64,000 bases of DNA from Bradyrhizobium sp. SZCCT0148 (GCF_018129985.1 NZ_JAFCKT010000015.1:61786-125785), one strand, 5' to 3'. Numbered from the stretch's first letter, positions 34,849 to 44,393 are shown. The notes: generated by a model from the letters alone, not told the origin. Translations and numbers: made by a program.

Positions 34849-35493
34849 ATGTGGAGCCTGCCGCCGACCGATAGCGTGCTGCATCTTCTGGCGATCGTCG
34901 CCATCACGGCGGAGGGAATGACGGCGGCGTTGGCAGCCGGCCGACGCAGCATGGACTATGTCGGCGTGTGTCTGCTCGCCTGTGTAACCGCGCTCGGCGG
35001 CGGCACGCTGCGCGACCTGTTTCTCGGTCACTATCCGCTGCTGTGGGTGGCCAACCCGATCTACCTCGCGCTGCCCGGCGGCGCGGCGCTGCTGACGATC
35101 CTGATGGCGCGGCTGGTGCATCGGCTGCACCTTGCCTTCGTCGTGCTCGATGCCATCGGCCTCGTCGTCTTCACCATGATCGGCTGCAATGTCGGCTGGC
35201 AGATGGATGCCTCGCTGCCGATCGTGATCGTTTCGGGCATGGTGACGGGCTGCGCCGGCGGCGTGTTGCGCGACGTGCTCTGCAACGACGTGCCGCTGCT
35301 GTTTCGATCCGAACTCTACGCCAGCGTCTCGGTGGTGACGGGACTGTTCTATGCCACCGCCTTCAGCCTCAACCTCAATGCCGAGCTCTGGACGGCCCTG
35401 ACGTTCGTGCTCGGCCTCAGCTTCCGCCTGCTCGCAGTGCGCTACAAATGGGAGATGCCGAAATTTGTGTTCACCGGGGACGAGGAGAAGTAG
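34849..35493 (+). CDS. trimeric intracellular cation (TRIC)-type membrane protein
   Basis: The 214-aa product (start 34849 after AAGGGGAACAAG) has seven predicted membrane helices in a two-fold repeat. The segments VTALGGGTLRDLFLGHYPLL and GMVTGCAGGVLRDVLCNDVP are the two GGxxRD repeats of the family once called UPF0126/glycine-transporter domain. Bacterial members conduct K+ or Na+. The substrate is uncertain here. Confidence 0.9.
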   Translation: MWSLPPTDSVLHLLAIVAITAEGMTAALAAGRRSMDYVGVCLLACVTALGGGTLRDLFLGHYPLLWVANPIYLALPGGAALLTILMARLVHRLHLAFVVLDAIGLVVFTMIGCNVGWQMDASLPIVIVSGMVTGCAGGVLRDVLCNDVPLLFRSELYASVSVVTGLFYATAFSLNLNAELWTALTFVLGLSFRLLAVRYKWEMPKFVFTGDEEK

Positions 35494-35530
35494 TTGTTTT
35501 CTCCCTTCTCCCGGCAAGCGGGGAGAGGGA

Positions 35531-36757
35531 TCAATCGACAACCTTCCTCGCCTTCGCCACCTGCGCCGGCGTCACCAGCGGTGCGGCGTTGCCCCAGGAA
35601 TTGCGGATGTAGTTCGTCACCGCCGCGATATCCTCATTCGACAACTGCCCGGCATAGGGCGGCATCTCGCCGGTGTTGGGTGCGCGCGGGGTGGTCACGG
35701 TGTGGGCGCCGTCGAGGATGATGCGCAAGGTGGAGGACGGATTGACCGATTGCAGCAGCGCATTGCCGGGCAACGGCGGATAGATCCGCGGCGCGCCCGA
35801 GCCATCCACTTCATGGCAGGCGATGCAGAGCTTTGCGTAGACCGCCTGGCCGGCCTTCATGTCGGCCGCATCAGGCGGCGTCACGATGGTCTCGCGCCGC
35901 GCCGGAGGCAGGCTTTTCAGGTACACCGCGATCGCGCGCACATCGGCATCGCTCATCTTCGAGGTCGAGTTGACGACGACCTCTGCCATCGGTCCGCCGG
36001 CATGGCTCTTTCCATTGCGCCCGCTCTGTAGATATTCGGTGATGTCGGTCTCGCTCCACGACTGTAACCCCGTGCGGGGGGCGCCATCGAGCCGCGGCGC
36101 GTACCAGCCATCGACCTCGCTGCCCGAAAGCGCCTGCGCGCTCTTGTCGGCGCCGAAATAGTTCTTCGGCGTGTGGCAGGCGCCGCAATGACCGAGCCCG
36201 GTGACGAGATAGCCGCCTCTGTTCCAGGCCACGCTCCTGCTCTGGTCCGGCTCGAACAGGCCGGGCTTGAAATACACGGCGTTCCAGACCCGCATCAGGC
36301 CGCGATAGCCGAACGGCCAGCGCAGCTCCGGCGGCTTGTTGCGGCTGATGACGGGCGCAAGCGTGCCGAGATAGGCGCGGATCGCCAGCGTGTCGTCCTT
36401 GGTCATCCTGGTGAAGTAGGGATACGGAAAGGCCGGGTAATAGGTCGAGCCGTCGGGCGCGATACCGCTGCGCACCGCGCGCACGAAATCGGCATCCGTC
36501 CAGGCGCCGATCCCGGTGTTGCGGTCCGGGGTCAGGTTCGGCGTGTAGATAGCGCCGAAGGGCGTGTCGATACGCTTGCCGCCCGCGAACGGTTTTGCCG
36601 GATCGGCGGTATGGCAGCCCGCACAGTCGCCTGCATCGACCAGCGTCCTGCCATAGGCGATCAGTTCCGGCGATGGCCCGGCGGCGCGGGCTGCGCTCGC
36701 AACCGCACTGCACAACGCCAGACCGACAAGAGCGGCGCCTGCCAGAATCGTCCGCAT
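35531..36757 (-). CDS. tri-heme cytochrome c, alcohol dehydrogenase cytochrome-subunit type
   Basis: The start at 36757 (MRTILAGAALVGLALCSAVA) follows GGAGAG and gives a 408-aa exported protein. Three heme-binding motifs are present: CAGCH (45-49), CGACH (191-195) and CIACH (311-315), with Met ligand candidates such as MPPYAGQL near 375. This layout is that of the cytochrome subunit which takes electrons from membrane-bound alcohol, aldehyde or gluconate dehydrogenases to ubiquinone. No dehydrogenase gene is adjacent, which is unusual. Confidence 0.9.
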   Translation of the reverse strand: MRTILAGAALVGLALCSAVASAARAAGPSPELIAYGRTLVDAGDCAGCHTADPAKPFAGGKRIDTPFGAIYTPNLTPDRNTGIGAWTDADFVRAVRSGIAPDGSTYYPAFPYPYFTRMTKDDTLAIRAYLGTLAPVISRNKPPELRWPFGYRGLMRVWNAVYFKPGLFEPDQSRSVAWNRGGYLVTGLGHCGACHTPKNYFGADKSAQALSGSEVDGWYAPRLDGAPRTGLQSWSETDITEYLQSGRNGKSHAGGPMAEVVVNSTSKMSDADVRAIAVYLKSLPPARRETIVTPPDAADMKAGQAVYAKLCIACHEVDGSGAPRIYPPLPGNALLQSVNPSSTLRIILDGAHTVTTPRAPNTGEMPPYAGQLSNEDIAAVTNYIRNSWGNAAPLVTPAQVAKARKVVD

Positions 36758-37038
36758 CGAAAGTCTCTCCTGCGACCAATCGCCCGCACCGGCACCACGG
36801 GCCATCAGTTCGTTTCGCGACGGTGGGGTATGGTGACACAAATTGAAAACGGCACGCGTGTTTCAGGCCACGAAGTTGCGATTTTTACCCGGCGTCCCCT
36901 TTGATCCAGATTTGTGATGCGGATCGTGAAATATCCGACATAGAGTGGCGAGATTGGTCGGCGCGCCCTAACTAAAAATATTGGGACGGCAACGGCTTAG
37001 GTCATCAAGACCTGAACAGGGCGTGGAAAGAGGACAGC

Positions 37039-40000
37039 ATGGGCATCAACCAGGGTCCGATCAGTCTCGATCAAAAATACACCCAGGAAACCGGGCACGT
37101 CTTCACCACGGGCATTCAGGCGCTGGTCCGCCTGCCCATGGCCCAGATCCGCCGCGACCGTGCCGCGGGGCTGAACACCGCGGGCTTCATCTCCGGCTAT
37201 CGCGGCTCGCCGCTCGGCGGCTACGACCAGCAGCTCTTCGCCGCCCGCAAGCATCTCGAGCAGTACAACATCAAGTTCCAGCCCGGCGTGAACGAGGACC
37301 TCGCGGCGACCGCGGTCTGGGGCTCGCAGCAGCTCAACCTCTCGCCCGGCGCCAAATATGACGGCGTGGTCGGCATCTGGTACGGCAAGGGCCCCGGCGT
37401 CGATCGCTGCGGCGACGTATTCCGCCATGGCAATGCGGCCGGCTCCGCCAAGAATGGCGGCGTGCTGTGCCTTGCCGGTGACGACCACGGCGCGAAATCC
37501 TCCACCGTCCCGCATCAGTCCGACCATGCCTTCATGTCGGCGCTGATGCCCTACCTCTATCCCTCGAGCATCCACGAGATGATCGAAATGGGCCTGCTCG
37601 GCATCGCGATGTCGCGCTATTCGGGCTGCTGGGTCGGCATGAAGGTGATCACGGAAACGGTGGAGACCACCGCCGAGATCGATCTCAGCGACGAGATGAA
37701 GCCGTTCATCATCCCGACCGATTTCGAGATGCCGCAAGGCGGCCTCAACCTGCGCTGGCCCGATGACCGCTTCGAGCAGGACCGCCGTCTGCAGGACTAC
37801 AAGGGTTTTGCCGCGATCGCCTTCGCGCGCGCCAACAAGGTCAACCGCATCACCATGGATTCCCCGAACGCCCGGTTCGGCATCATGGCCTCGGGCAAGA
37901 GCTACGAGGACGTGCGCCAGGCGCTGCGCGAGCTCGGCATCACCGAAGAGGTTGCCGCCAAGATCGGCCTTCGCCTCTACAAGATCGGCATGCCCTGGCC
38001 GCTGGAGCCGGAAGGTGTGCGCCAGTTCGCGGTGGGGTTGGAAGAGATCTTCATCATCGAGGAACGCCGCGAGATCGTCGAGAACCAGGTCAAGCAGGAG
38101 CTGTTCAACTGGCGCGACGACGTCCGCCCGCGCATCGTCGGCAAGATGGACGAGCACGACAAGCGCTTCCTGACGTTCTCGGCCGAGCTCAGCGTCGCCT
38201 CGCTTGCGACTTCGTTGACCGAGCGACTTCTCCGACTTGATCTCAATCCTGAAGTCGCGGAGATGCTCCGCGCCAAGGCCGACTGGTTCAATGGCCGTCA
38301 GGCGACCCAGATGCAGGCGGTCGCGCCGGTCTCCCGCACCCCCTATTTCTGCTCCGGCTGTCCCCACAATACCTCGACGAAAGTCCCCGAAGGCAGCCGC
38401 GCGCTCGCCGGCATCGGCTGCCACTTCATGGCGCTGTGGATGGACCGCTCGACCGAGACCTTCACGCATATGGGCGGCGAGGGCGTGCCGTGGGTCGGTA
38501 TCGCGCCCTTCACCAACGAGAACCACATCTTCGCCAATCTCGGCGACGGCACCTATTTCCACTCGGGACTGCTCGCCATTCGCCAGGCGGTCGCGTCCAA
38601 GACCAACATCACCTACAAGATCCTCTACAACGACGCGGTCGCCATGACCGGCGGCCAGCGCCATGACGGCGATCTGTCGCCGCAACAGATCACCTTCCAA
38701 CTCCACGCCGAAGGCATCCGCGAGATCTACCTGGTCTCGGAAACGCCCGATGCTTATCCCTCCGACAGCATCGCGCCCGGCGTGAAGCTCTATCATCGCG
38801 ACGAGCTGCAGAACGTCATGAAGATGTGCCGGGAGCACCAGGGCACGTCGGCGATCGTTTTCGTCCAGACCTGCGCCGCCGAGAAGCGCCGCCGCCGCAA
38901 GCGTGGCCTGATGGAGGATCCGGCGCGCCGCGTCATGATCAACCCGGCCGTCTGCGAAGGCTGCGGCGACTGCTCGGTGCAGTCGAACTGCATCTCGGTC
39001 GAGCCGCTGGAGACCGAGTTCGGCCGCAAGCGCGCCATCAACCAGTCGTCCTGCAACAAGGACTATTCCTGTGTGAAGGGCTTCTGTCCGTCCTTCGTCA
39101 CCGTGGACGGCGGCAAGCCGCGCCACCGCGCGCCCGCCGAGCTCGCCGATATCGGCGCGCTGCCCGAGCCGGCCTCACGCCCGACGCTCGACAAGCCCTA
39201 CAACATCGCGGTCGGCGGTGTCGGCGGCACCGGCGTCCTCACCATCGGCGCGCTGCTCGGCATGGCCGCCCATATCGAGGGCAAGGCCTCGATGATCCTC
39301 GACATGTCGGGTCTTGCACAGAAGGGCGGCGCGGTGCTGAGCCATGTCCGCCTGTCCGATCACCCGGCCGAAGTGACCTGCTCGCGCATCGTCACCGGCA
39401 CGGCCGATCTCGTGCTCGCCGCCGACGAGGTCGTCGCGGTGGCCAAGGACACGATCTCGCTTTGTGATACCAGCCGCACCCGCGGCATCATCAACAGCCA
39501 CGTCATTCCCACCGCCGACTTCGTCCTCAACCGCGACTTCAACTTCCAGACCCGCAAGCTGAATGGATTGCTGGAGACGGCACTGCACAAGGATTCGGTG
39601 TTCTTCGACTTCAGCAAGCCGGCCGAGCAACTGCTCGGCGATGCCATCGCCACCAATATGATGATGATGGGCTATGCCTACCAGAAGGGCCTGTTCCCGC
39701 TGTCAGCGGAAGCGATTGAGCAGGCCATCGAGATCAATGGTGTCTCGATCAAGATGAACAAGGAAGCCTTCCGCCTCGGCCGCCTCGCGGTCGCAGATCC
39801 CAAGCGGCTCGCCGACATGCTGAAGGGCACGGACGAGGTCGTGGCTCCGAAGACGCTGGACGCCATGACGCTCGACGAAGTCATCGAGCATCGATCGAAG
39901 CATCTCACGGCTTACCAAAATGGCCGTCTCGCCAAGCGTTACCGCAAGCTGGTCGACCAGGTGCGCGATGCAGCCAAGCAGGGCGGGTATGACGATGCGT

Positions 40001-40530
40001 TGCCGCGTGCGGTCGCGATCAACTACGCCAAGCTGCTGGCTTACAAGGACGAATACGAGGTCGCGCGTCTCTTCACCGACGGTGCCTTTGAAAAGCAGCT
40101 CCGCGACCAGTTTGAGGGCGACTTCACGTTCAATTTCAATCTTGCCCCGCCGATCCTCGGTGGTGGCCTCGACGCGCTGGGACGCCCGAAGAAGCGCGCC
40201 TTCGGCCCGTGGATGCTCAATGTCTTCGGCGTGTTGGCGAAGCTCAAATTCCTGCGCGGCACGCCGCTCGACATCTTCGGCCGCAGCCCCGACCGCAAGC
40301 TCGAGCGCGACTTGATCGCCGGCTACGAGAAGGATGTCGCAACCGTGCTCGGCCTGTTGTCGCCTGCCACCATCGACACCGCGGTGGAATTGCTCTCGCT
40401 GCCCGACCGCATCCGCGGCTACGGCCCGGTGAAGGAGAAGGCGGTCGCGGATGCAAAGGCGCGTTATGCGCAGCTCGCCGCGGATTTGGCCAGTCCGCCG
40501 CCGGCCCCGAGGCAGATCGCGGCGGAGTAG
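37039..40530 (+). CDS. indolepyruvate ferredoxin oxidoreductase, fused alpha/gamma type
   Basis: The 1163-aa enzyme oxidises arylpyruvates, or possibly other 2-keto acids, to acyl-CoA with ferredoxin. The N-terminal pyrimidine domain has GFISGYRGSPLGGYDQQLFA. The thiamine-diphosphate motif is GDGTYFHSG near 502 with the partner N about 30 residues on. A 4Fe-4S cluster motif CEGCGDCSVQSNC lies near 638. The gamma domain begins GGVGGTGVLTIGALLGMAAH near 725. The C-terminal 230 residues form the extension typical of fused bacterial forms. The start follows AGAGGACAGC. The catabolic cluster from 40793 on lies next to it, but the link is inference. Confidence 0.93.
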   Translation: MGINQGPISLDQKYTQETGHVFTTGIQALVRLPMAQIRRDRAAGLNTAGFISGYRGSPLGGYDQQLFAARKHLEQYNIKFQPGVNEDLAATAVWGSQQLNLSPGAKYDGVVGIWYGKGPGVDRCGDVFRHGNAAGSAKNGGVLCLAGDDHGAKSSTVPHQSDHAFMSALMPYLYPSSIHEMIEMGLLGIAMSRYSGCWVGMKVITETVETTAEIDLSDEMKPFIIPTDFEMPQGGLNLRWPDDRFEQDRRLQDYKGFAAIAFARANKVNRITMDSPNARFGIMASGKSYEDVRQALRELGITEEVAAKIGLRLYKIGMPWPLEPEGVRQFAVGLEEIFIIEERREIVENQVKQELFNWRDDVRPRIVGKMDEHDKRFLTFSAELSVASLATSLTERLLRLDLNPEVAEMLRAKADWFNGRQATQMQAVAPVSRTPYFCSGCPHNTSTKVPEGSRALAGIGCHFMALWMDRSTETFTHMGGEGVPWVGIAPFTNENHIFANLGDGTYFHSGLLAIRQAVASKTNITYKILYNDAVAMTGGQRHDGDLSPQQITFQLHAEGIREIYLVSETPDAYPSDSIAPGVKLYHRDELQNVMKMCREHQGTSAIVFVQTCAAEKRRRRKRGLMEDPARRVMINPAVCEGCGDCSVQSNCISVEPLETEFGRKRAINQSSCNKDYSCVKGFCPSFVTVDGGKPRHRAPAELADIGALPEPASRPTLDKPYNIAVGGVGGTGVLTIGALLGMAAHIEGKASMILDMSGLAQKGGAVLSHVRLSDHPAEVTCSRIVTGTADLVLAADEVVAVAKDTISLCDTSRTRGIINSHVIPTADFVLNRDFNFQTRKLNGLLETALHKDSVFFDFSKPAEQLLGDAIATNMMMMGYAYQKGLFPLSAEAIEQAIEINGVSIKMNKEAFRLGRLAVADPKRLADMLKGTDEVVAPKTLDAMTLDEVIEHRSKHLTAYQNGRLAKRYRKLVDQVRDAAKQGGYDDALPRAVAINYAKLLAYKDEYEVARLFTDGAFEKQLRDQFEGDFTFNFNLAPPILGGGLDALGRPKKRAFGPWMLNVFGVLAKLKFLRGTPLDIFGRSPDRKLERDLIAGYEKDVATVLGLLSPATIDTAVELLSLPDRIRGYGPVKEKAVADAKARYAQLAADLASPPPAPRQIAAE

Positions 40531-40612
40531 TCGGTCTCTTAGGTCTGGCAAGCGGATTAGCGAAGCGTCATCTGCGACGTTTGCAGGCGTAGAATTCTCA
40601 TGTGAAATCAGT

Positions 40613-40641
40613 CCCCATTCTACTGTGCATGGGGTTGTTTT
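40613..40641 (+). terminator. weak terminator after the IOR gene
   Basis: CCCCAT (40613-40618) pairs with ATGGGG (40629-40634), followed by TTGTTTT. It is the only hairpin plus T run in the 262-base gap after the IOR gene. Nothing else recognisable is seen in the gap. Confidence 0.4.
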
Positions 40642-40792
40642 CGCAAAATTGGGATCGCCGCACCCGGAGTGAACTCCCCACTTGCGCCAACCCGCTACCC
40701 TCTCGCCCTGCGGAATATTTACGCGCTTGCCAATCAGCCCACCGCGGTTCAGAAAAACGGAGCAATAAGAAACGCCAGCGGAGACCTCTGTT

Positions 40793-41950
40793 TTGACCAT
40801 CAAGGGCAAGGCCTACATTGCCGGGATCTACGAACACCCGACCCGGCATGCGCCGGACAAATCCACCGCCCAGCTCCACGCCGAGGTCGCCAAGGGCGCG
40901 ATCGAGGATGCCGGGATCAGCAAGGACGACATCGACGCCTATTTCTGCGCCGGTGATGCGCCCGGCGGCGCCTGGCCGATGGTCGATTATCTCGGTCTCA
41001 ACACCAAGAAGCTCCGCCACGTCGATTCCACCGAGACCGGCGGCTGTTCCTACATCATCCATCTTGGCCATGCCGCTGAGGCGATCGCTGCGGGCAAGTG
41101 CTCGATCGCGCTGATCACGCTGGCCGGCAAGCCGCGTACAGGTGCAATGCCGCCGCGGGCGCAGGGCGCCGAAGCCGATTTCGAGACCGCTTACGGCGCG
41201 ACGACGCACAATGCCTATGGCATGTGTGCCATGCGCCACATGCACGACTATGGCACCACCAGCGAACAGCTCGCCTGGATCAAGGTCGCGGCCTCCCATC
41301 ATGCGCAGTACAATCCGCATGCGATGCTCAAGGACGTCGTCACCGTCGAGGACGTGCTCAACTCGCCGATGATCTCCGATCCCCTGCACCGCATGGATTG
41401 CTGCGTCGTCTCCGATGGCGGCGGAGCGCTGATCGTGACGACGCCCGAGATCGCCAAGAGCCTGAAGAAGCCGCTGGTCAAGTTGATCGGCCATGGCGAA
41501 GCCATGAAGGGCCCGCGCGGCGGCAAGGATCTCGATCTCACGTACTCCGCCGGTGTCTGGTCCGGCCCGCGTGCGTTCGAGGAAGCCGGCGTCACGCCGC
41601 AGGACATCAAATACGCCTCGATCTATGACAGCTTCACCATCACGGTGCTGATGCAGCTCGAAGATCTTGGTTTCTGCAAGAAGGGCGAGGGCGGCAAGTT
41701 CGTCGCCGACGGCAACCTCATTTCGGGCGTCGGCAAGCTGCCGTTCAATACTGACGGCGGCGGCCTCTGCAGCAACCATCCCGTCAACCGCGGCGGCATG
41801 ACCAAGATCATCGAGGCTGTGCGGCAATTGCGCGGCGAGGCGCACCCGAAGGTCCAGGTCAAGAATTGCGATCTCGCCATCGCCCACGGCACCGGCGGCC
41901 TTCTCGGTGTTCGCCACGCCGCCTCGACGGCCATTCTGGAGCGCGTGTGA
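40793..41950 (+). CDS. SCP2-type thiolase / acetyl-CoA acetyltransferase-like protein
   Basis: The 385-aa product uses a TTG start after GCGGAGACC (MTIKGKAYIAGIYEHPTRHA). A nucleophile Cys lies at position 85 (STETGGCSYIIH). The C-terminal part has NHPVNRGGM and AHGTGGLLG; the second thiolase Cys (in CxGGG) is replaced by this His-Gly-Thr motif. This places it in the SCP2-thiolase or Ltp-like aldolase branch. The neighbour DUF35 gene overlaps by one base; in steroid catabolism, DUF35 proteins form complexes with such thiolases to cleave side chains. Exact substrate unknown. Confidence 0.88.
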   Translation: MTIKGKAYIAGIYEHPTRHAPDKSTAQLHAEVAKGAIEDAGISKDDIDAYFCAGDAPGGAWPMVDYLGLNTKKLRHVDSTETGGCSYIIHLGHAAEAIAAGKCSIALITLAGKPRTGAMPPRAQGAEADFETAYGATTHNAYGMCAMRHMHDYGTTSEQLAWIKVAASHHAQYNPHAMLKDVVTVEDVLNSPMISDPLHRMDCCVVSDGGGALIVTTPEIAKSLKKPLVKLIGHGEAMKGPRGGKDLDLTYSAGVWSGPRAFEEAGVTPQDIKYASIYDSFTITVLMQLEDLGFCKKGEGGKFVADGNLISGVGKLPFNTDGGGLCSNHPVNRGGMTKIIEAVRQLRGEAHPKVQVKNCDLAIAHGTGGLLGVRHAASTAILERV

Positions 41951-42339
41951 TGAGCGAAGCAAAGAAATACCCGGCCCCGGTGACCAATCCGGAAACCGCT
42001 GCGTTCTGGGACGCCGCGAAGCAGGGCAAGTTCATGATCAAGCGCTGCACGGCCTGCGGCGAAGCGCATTACTTCCCGCGCTCGATCTGCCCGTTCTGCT
42101 ACTCGGACAAGACGGTGTGGGAGGAGGCGTCGGGCGAGGGCACCATCTACACTTGGAGCCTGATGCGGAAATCGCCGACCGGGCCCTACGCGATCGGCTA
42201 CGTCACGCTAAAAGAGGGGCCCTCGGTGCAGACCAATTTCGTCGACTGCGATCTTGAGAAGCTGAAGATCGGCCAGAAGGTGAAGGTGGTGTTCAAGCCG
42301 ACCGACGGCGCGCCGCTGCCGTTCTTCACGGTGGCATAG
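41950..42339 (+). CDS. DUF35 OB-fold protein with zinc ribbon
   Basis: The 129-aa product overlaps the thiolase stop by one base. A zinc ribbon has CTACGEAHYFPRSICPFC (Cys at positions 34 and 37, then 48 and 51), followed by an OB fold (GTIYTWSLMRKSPTGPYAIG). DUF35 proteins are partners of SCP2-type thiolases; ChsH2 with Ltp2 is the studied case. The pairing here supports a shared complex. Confidence 0.9.
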   Translation: MSEAKKYPAPVTNPETAAFWDAAKQGKFMIKRCTACGEAHYFPRSICPFCYSDKTVWEEASGEGTIYTWSLMRKSPTGPYAIGYVTLKEGPSVQTNFVDCDLEKLKIGQKVKVVFKPTDGAPLPFFTVA

Positions 42340-42344
42340 GGCGG

Positions 42345-42468
42345 TCCTCATCCTGAGGAGCTTGCGAAGCAAGCCTCTCGAAGGATGGCCACGACAAAGA
42401 AAGCGTATCGGGCATCCTCATGGTTCGAGACGGCGCAAGAGCGCCTCCTCACCATGAGGATGAGAACC
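42345..42468. repeat. composite palindromic repeat family 3, inside an operon
   Basis: Two hairpins lie in tandem. The first spans 42349-42387 (CATCCT...AGGATG with inner AGCTTGC/GCAAGC). The second spans 42413-42462 with a 12-bp perfect stem CATCCTCATGGT/ACCATGAGGATG. The element lies between the DUF35 and MaoC genes, ending 19 bases before the latter, so it is in a transcribed spacer. The type is familiar from Bradyrhizobium genomes. Confidence 0.8.
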
Positions 42469-42486
42469 ACCGGAGGAAATAAAGAA

Positions 42487-43347
42487 ATGTCCGCCAGATA
42501 CGAAGAGCTCAAAGGCCTCAAAAACATCGGCCAGAAATACGCCTACACCGATCGCGACGTGATGCTCTACGCTTATGGCATCGGCCTCGGTGCCGATCCG
42601 ATGGATGAGAAAGAACTCGCCTTCGTCAACGAGGGCACGCTGACGCCGCGGCCGCTGAAGGTGGTGCCGACGTTCGCATCCGTCGCCGCGTGGGGCTCGG
42701 GTCCTGGCGAGATGAACCTCAACCGCGTCATGGTGGTCGACGGCGAGCGCGACATCACCTTTCACCAGCCATTGCCCGTGGCCGCCGACATCACCGCCGA
42801 CTCCACCGTCGTCGAGGTCTACGACAAGGGCAAGGACAAGGGCGTCGTCATCGTTCACCAGACCGTGCTGAAGAACGAGAAGGGTGAGAAGCTGGCAACG
42901 TTGGTGGCCTCGCGCTTTGCCCGCGGTGACGGCGGCTTCGGCGGGCCGAGCCTGACCCAGCCCGATCCGCACAAGATCCCGTCGCGCGCCCCCGACAAGA
43001 CCATCGACATCACCACGCGTCCCGACCAGGCGCTGGTCTATCGACTCTGCGGCGATCGCAACCCGTTGCATTCCGATCCGGAGTTCGCAAAGAAGGCCGG
43101 CTTCCCGCGCCCGATCCTGCACGGCATGTGCACCTACGGCATCACCTGCCGCGGCGTGCTTCAGACCTATGCCGATTATGATGCGAGCGCGTTCCGCCAG
43201 CACGTCGCGCGGTTCTCCTCGCCGGTCTATCCCGGCGAGACCGTGACCATGGACCTCTGGAAGGACGGCAACGTCATCTCGTTCGAAGCCAAGGTGAAGT
43301 CGCGCGGGGTCACGGTGATCAAGAACGGCAAGACGGTGCTGGGTTAG
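42487..43347 (+). CDS. MaoC-like acyl-CoA hydratase (hot-dog fold)
   Basis: The 286-aa product (start after CCGGAGGAAATAAAG) is a double hot-dog hydratase. The C-terminal half has the catalytic motif RLCGDRNPLHSDPEFAKKAG, with the Asp-x-x-Pro-x-His pattern, and RPILHGMCTYGITCR. The N-terminal half covers the second hot-dog domain (VVPTFASVAAWGSGPGEM). It resembles the 2-enoyl-CoA hydratase 2 part of peroxisomal multifunctional enzyme 2. The SDR next door resembles the dehydrogenase part. Confidence 0.92.
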   Translation: MSARYEELKGLKNIGQKYAYTDRDVMLYAYGIGLGADPMDEKELAFVNEGTLTPRPLKVVPTFASVAAWGSGPGEMNLNRVMVVDGERDITFHQPLPVAADITADSTVVEVYDKGKDKGVVIVHQTVLKNEKGEKLATLVASRFARGDGGFGGPSLTQPDPHKIPSRAPDKTIDITTRPDQALVYRLCGDRNPLHSDPEFAKKAGFPRPILHGMCTYGITCRGVLQTYADYDASAFRQHVARFSSPVYPGETVTMDLWKDGNVISFEAKVKSRGVTVIKNGKTVLG

Positions 43348-43352
43348 GCCAG

Positions 43353-43486
43353 TCTCGTGCCCCGGACGCGGCGCAGCGCTTCTTCAGCGGTGCGCTGCAG
43401 AGCCGGGGCCCAAGGGCCGTGGCAAAGAACTGGGTCCCGGCTCTGCGGAGCGGCACTTCGCGCCGCACCGCGTCCGGGACACGAGA
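43353..43486. repeat. GC-rich palindromic repeat family 2, copy 2
   Basis: The ends TCTCGTGCCCCGGACGCGG (from 43353) and CCGCGTCCGGGACACGAGA (to 43486) are reverse complements apart from one mismatch, and inner arms GAGCCGGGGCCC/GGGTCCCGGCTC also pair. It lies between the MaoC and SDR genes, 28 bases before the latter. Compare the copies at 23786 and 63757. Confidence 0.85.
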
Positions 43487-43514
43487 GAACAAAAGCAATC
43501 AGGGAGAAGCCACC

Positions 43515-44393
43515 ATGGGATTACTCGATGGCAAGGTTGCGCTGATCACCGGCGCGGGCGGCGGGCTCGGTGAGGCCTACGCAAAGCTGTTCGCGCGGGA
43601 AGGGGCCTCGGTTGTCGTCAACGACCTCGGCGGACCCCGTGACGGCTCCGGCGCCGACAAGTCCATGGCGCAGCAGGTCGTGGACGCCATCGCGGCCGAG
43701 GGCGGCAAGGCGGTTGCCAACAACGCCGACATCTCCACCATGGAGGGCGGCCAGTCGGTGTTCGACGACGCCATCAAGCATTTCGGTCGTGCCGACATCC
43801 TCGTCAACAACGCCGGCATCTTGCGCGACCAGACCTTTGCCAAGGCCAGCGAGGCCGACTGGGACAAGGTCATCAAGGTGCATCTGAAGGGCACCTTTTG
43901 TTGCACCATGCCAGTGTTTCGCTGGATGCGGGAAAATGGCGGCGGTGTCATCGTCAACACCTCCTCGACCTCGGGCCTGATCGGCAATTTCGGCCAGTCC
44001 AATTACGGCGCGGCCAAAGGCGGCATCTGGGGCCTGTCCAACGTGCTGGCGATCGAGGGCCGCAAGTATAACATCCGGATCTGGACGCTGGCCCCGGGCG
44101 CCTTGACCCGCATGACCGCAGACCTGCCCCGCTATAAGGAGAACCCGGGCGCCGCGCTGGGGCCGGACGGCATCGCGCCGGCCGTGCTATACATGGTCAG
44201 CGACTTGTCGGGCGACCAGACCGGCAAGGTGCTGGGCGTGTCCGGGCCCCGCGGCGTGCGCGAGATGCGGATGATGGAAATGGAAGGCTGGAAACCGCCG
44301 CACACGGGCTGGAACGCCCGGGACATCGCCGATCACGCCAAGGAGATCTTTTTCTCCGAGGAGCAGATCAAGATGGGCGCGCGGCGGTTTTAG
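43515..44393 (+). CDS. SDR 3-hydroxyacyl-CoA dehydrogenase-like (HSD17B4 N-domain type)
   Basis: The 292-aa product (start after CAGGGAGAAGCC) has the cofactor motif TGAGGGLG (12-19), NNAG (98-101), Ser151, and Tyr164/Lys168 (NYGAAK). The NDLGGPRDGSG segment near 36 and the long C-terminus (MRMMEMEGWKPPHTGW) match the (3R)-hydroxyacyl-CoA dehydrogenase domain of multifunctional enzyme 2. With the MaoC hydratase it could oxidise 2-enoyl-CoA to 3-keto-CoA. The substrate is unknown. Confidence 0.9.
   Translation: MGLLDGKVALITGAGGGLGEAYAKLFAREGASVVVNDLGGPRDGSGADKSMAQQVVDAIAAEGGKAVANNADISTMEGGQSVFDDAIKHFGRADILVNNAGILRDQTFAKASEADWDKVIKVHLKGTFCCTMPVFRWMRENGGGVIVNTSSTSGLIGNFGQSNYGAAKGGIWGLSNVLAIEGRKYNIRIWTLAPGALTRMTADLPRYKENPGAALGPDGIAPAVLYMVSDLSGDQTGKVLGVSGPRGVREMRMMEMEGWKPPHTGWNARDIADHAKEIFFSEEQIKMGARRF

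Noticed and set aside
34255..35541. 428-codon minus-strand frame spanning the TRIC gene
   Set aside because: Only its last 142 codons (start 34683) look like a protein with a ribosome site; the rest is opposite the TRIC channel gene.
36997..39126. 709-codon open frame on the minus strand opposite the IOR gene
   Set aside because: It is a shadow of the GC-rich IOR gene. It has low-complexity Arg/Ala/Gly/Asp content, no family resemblance and no ribosome site.
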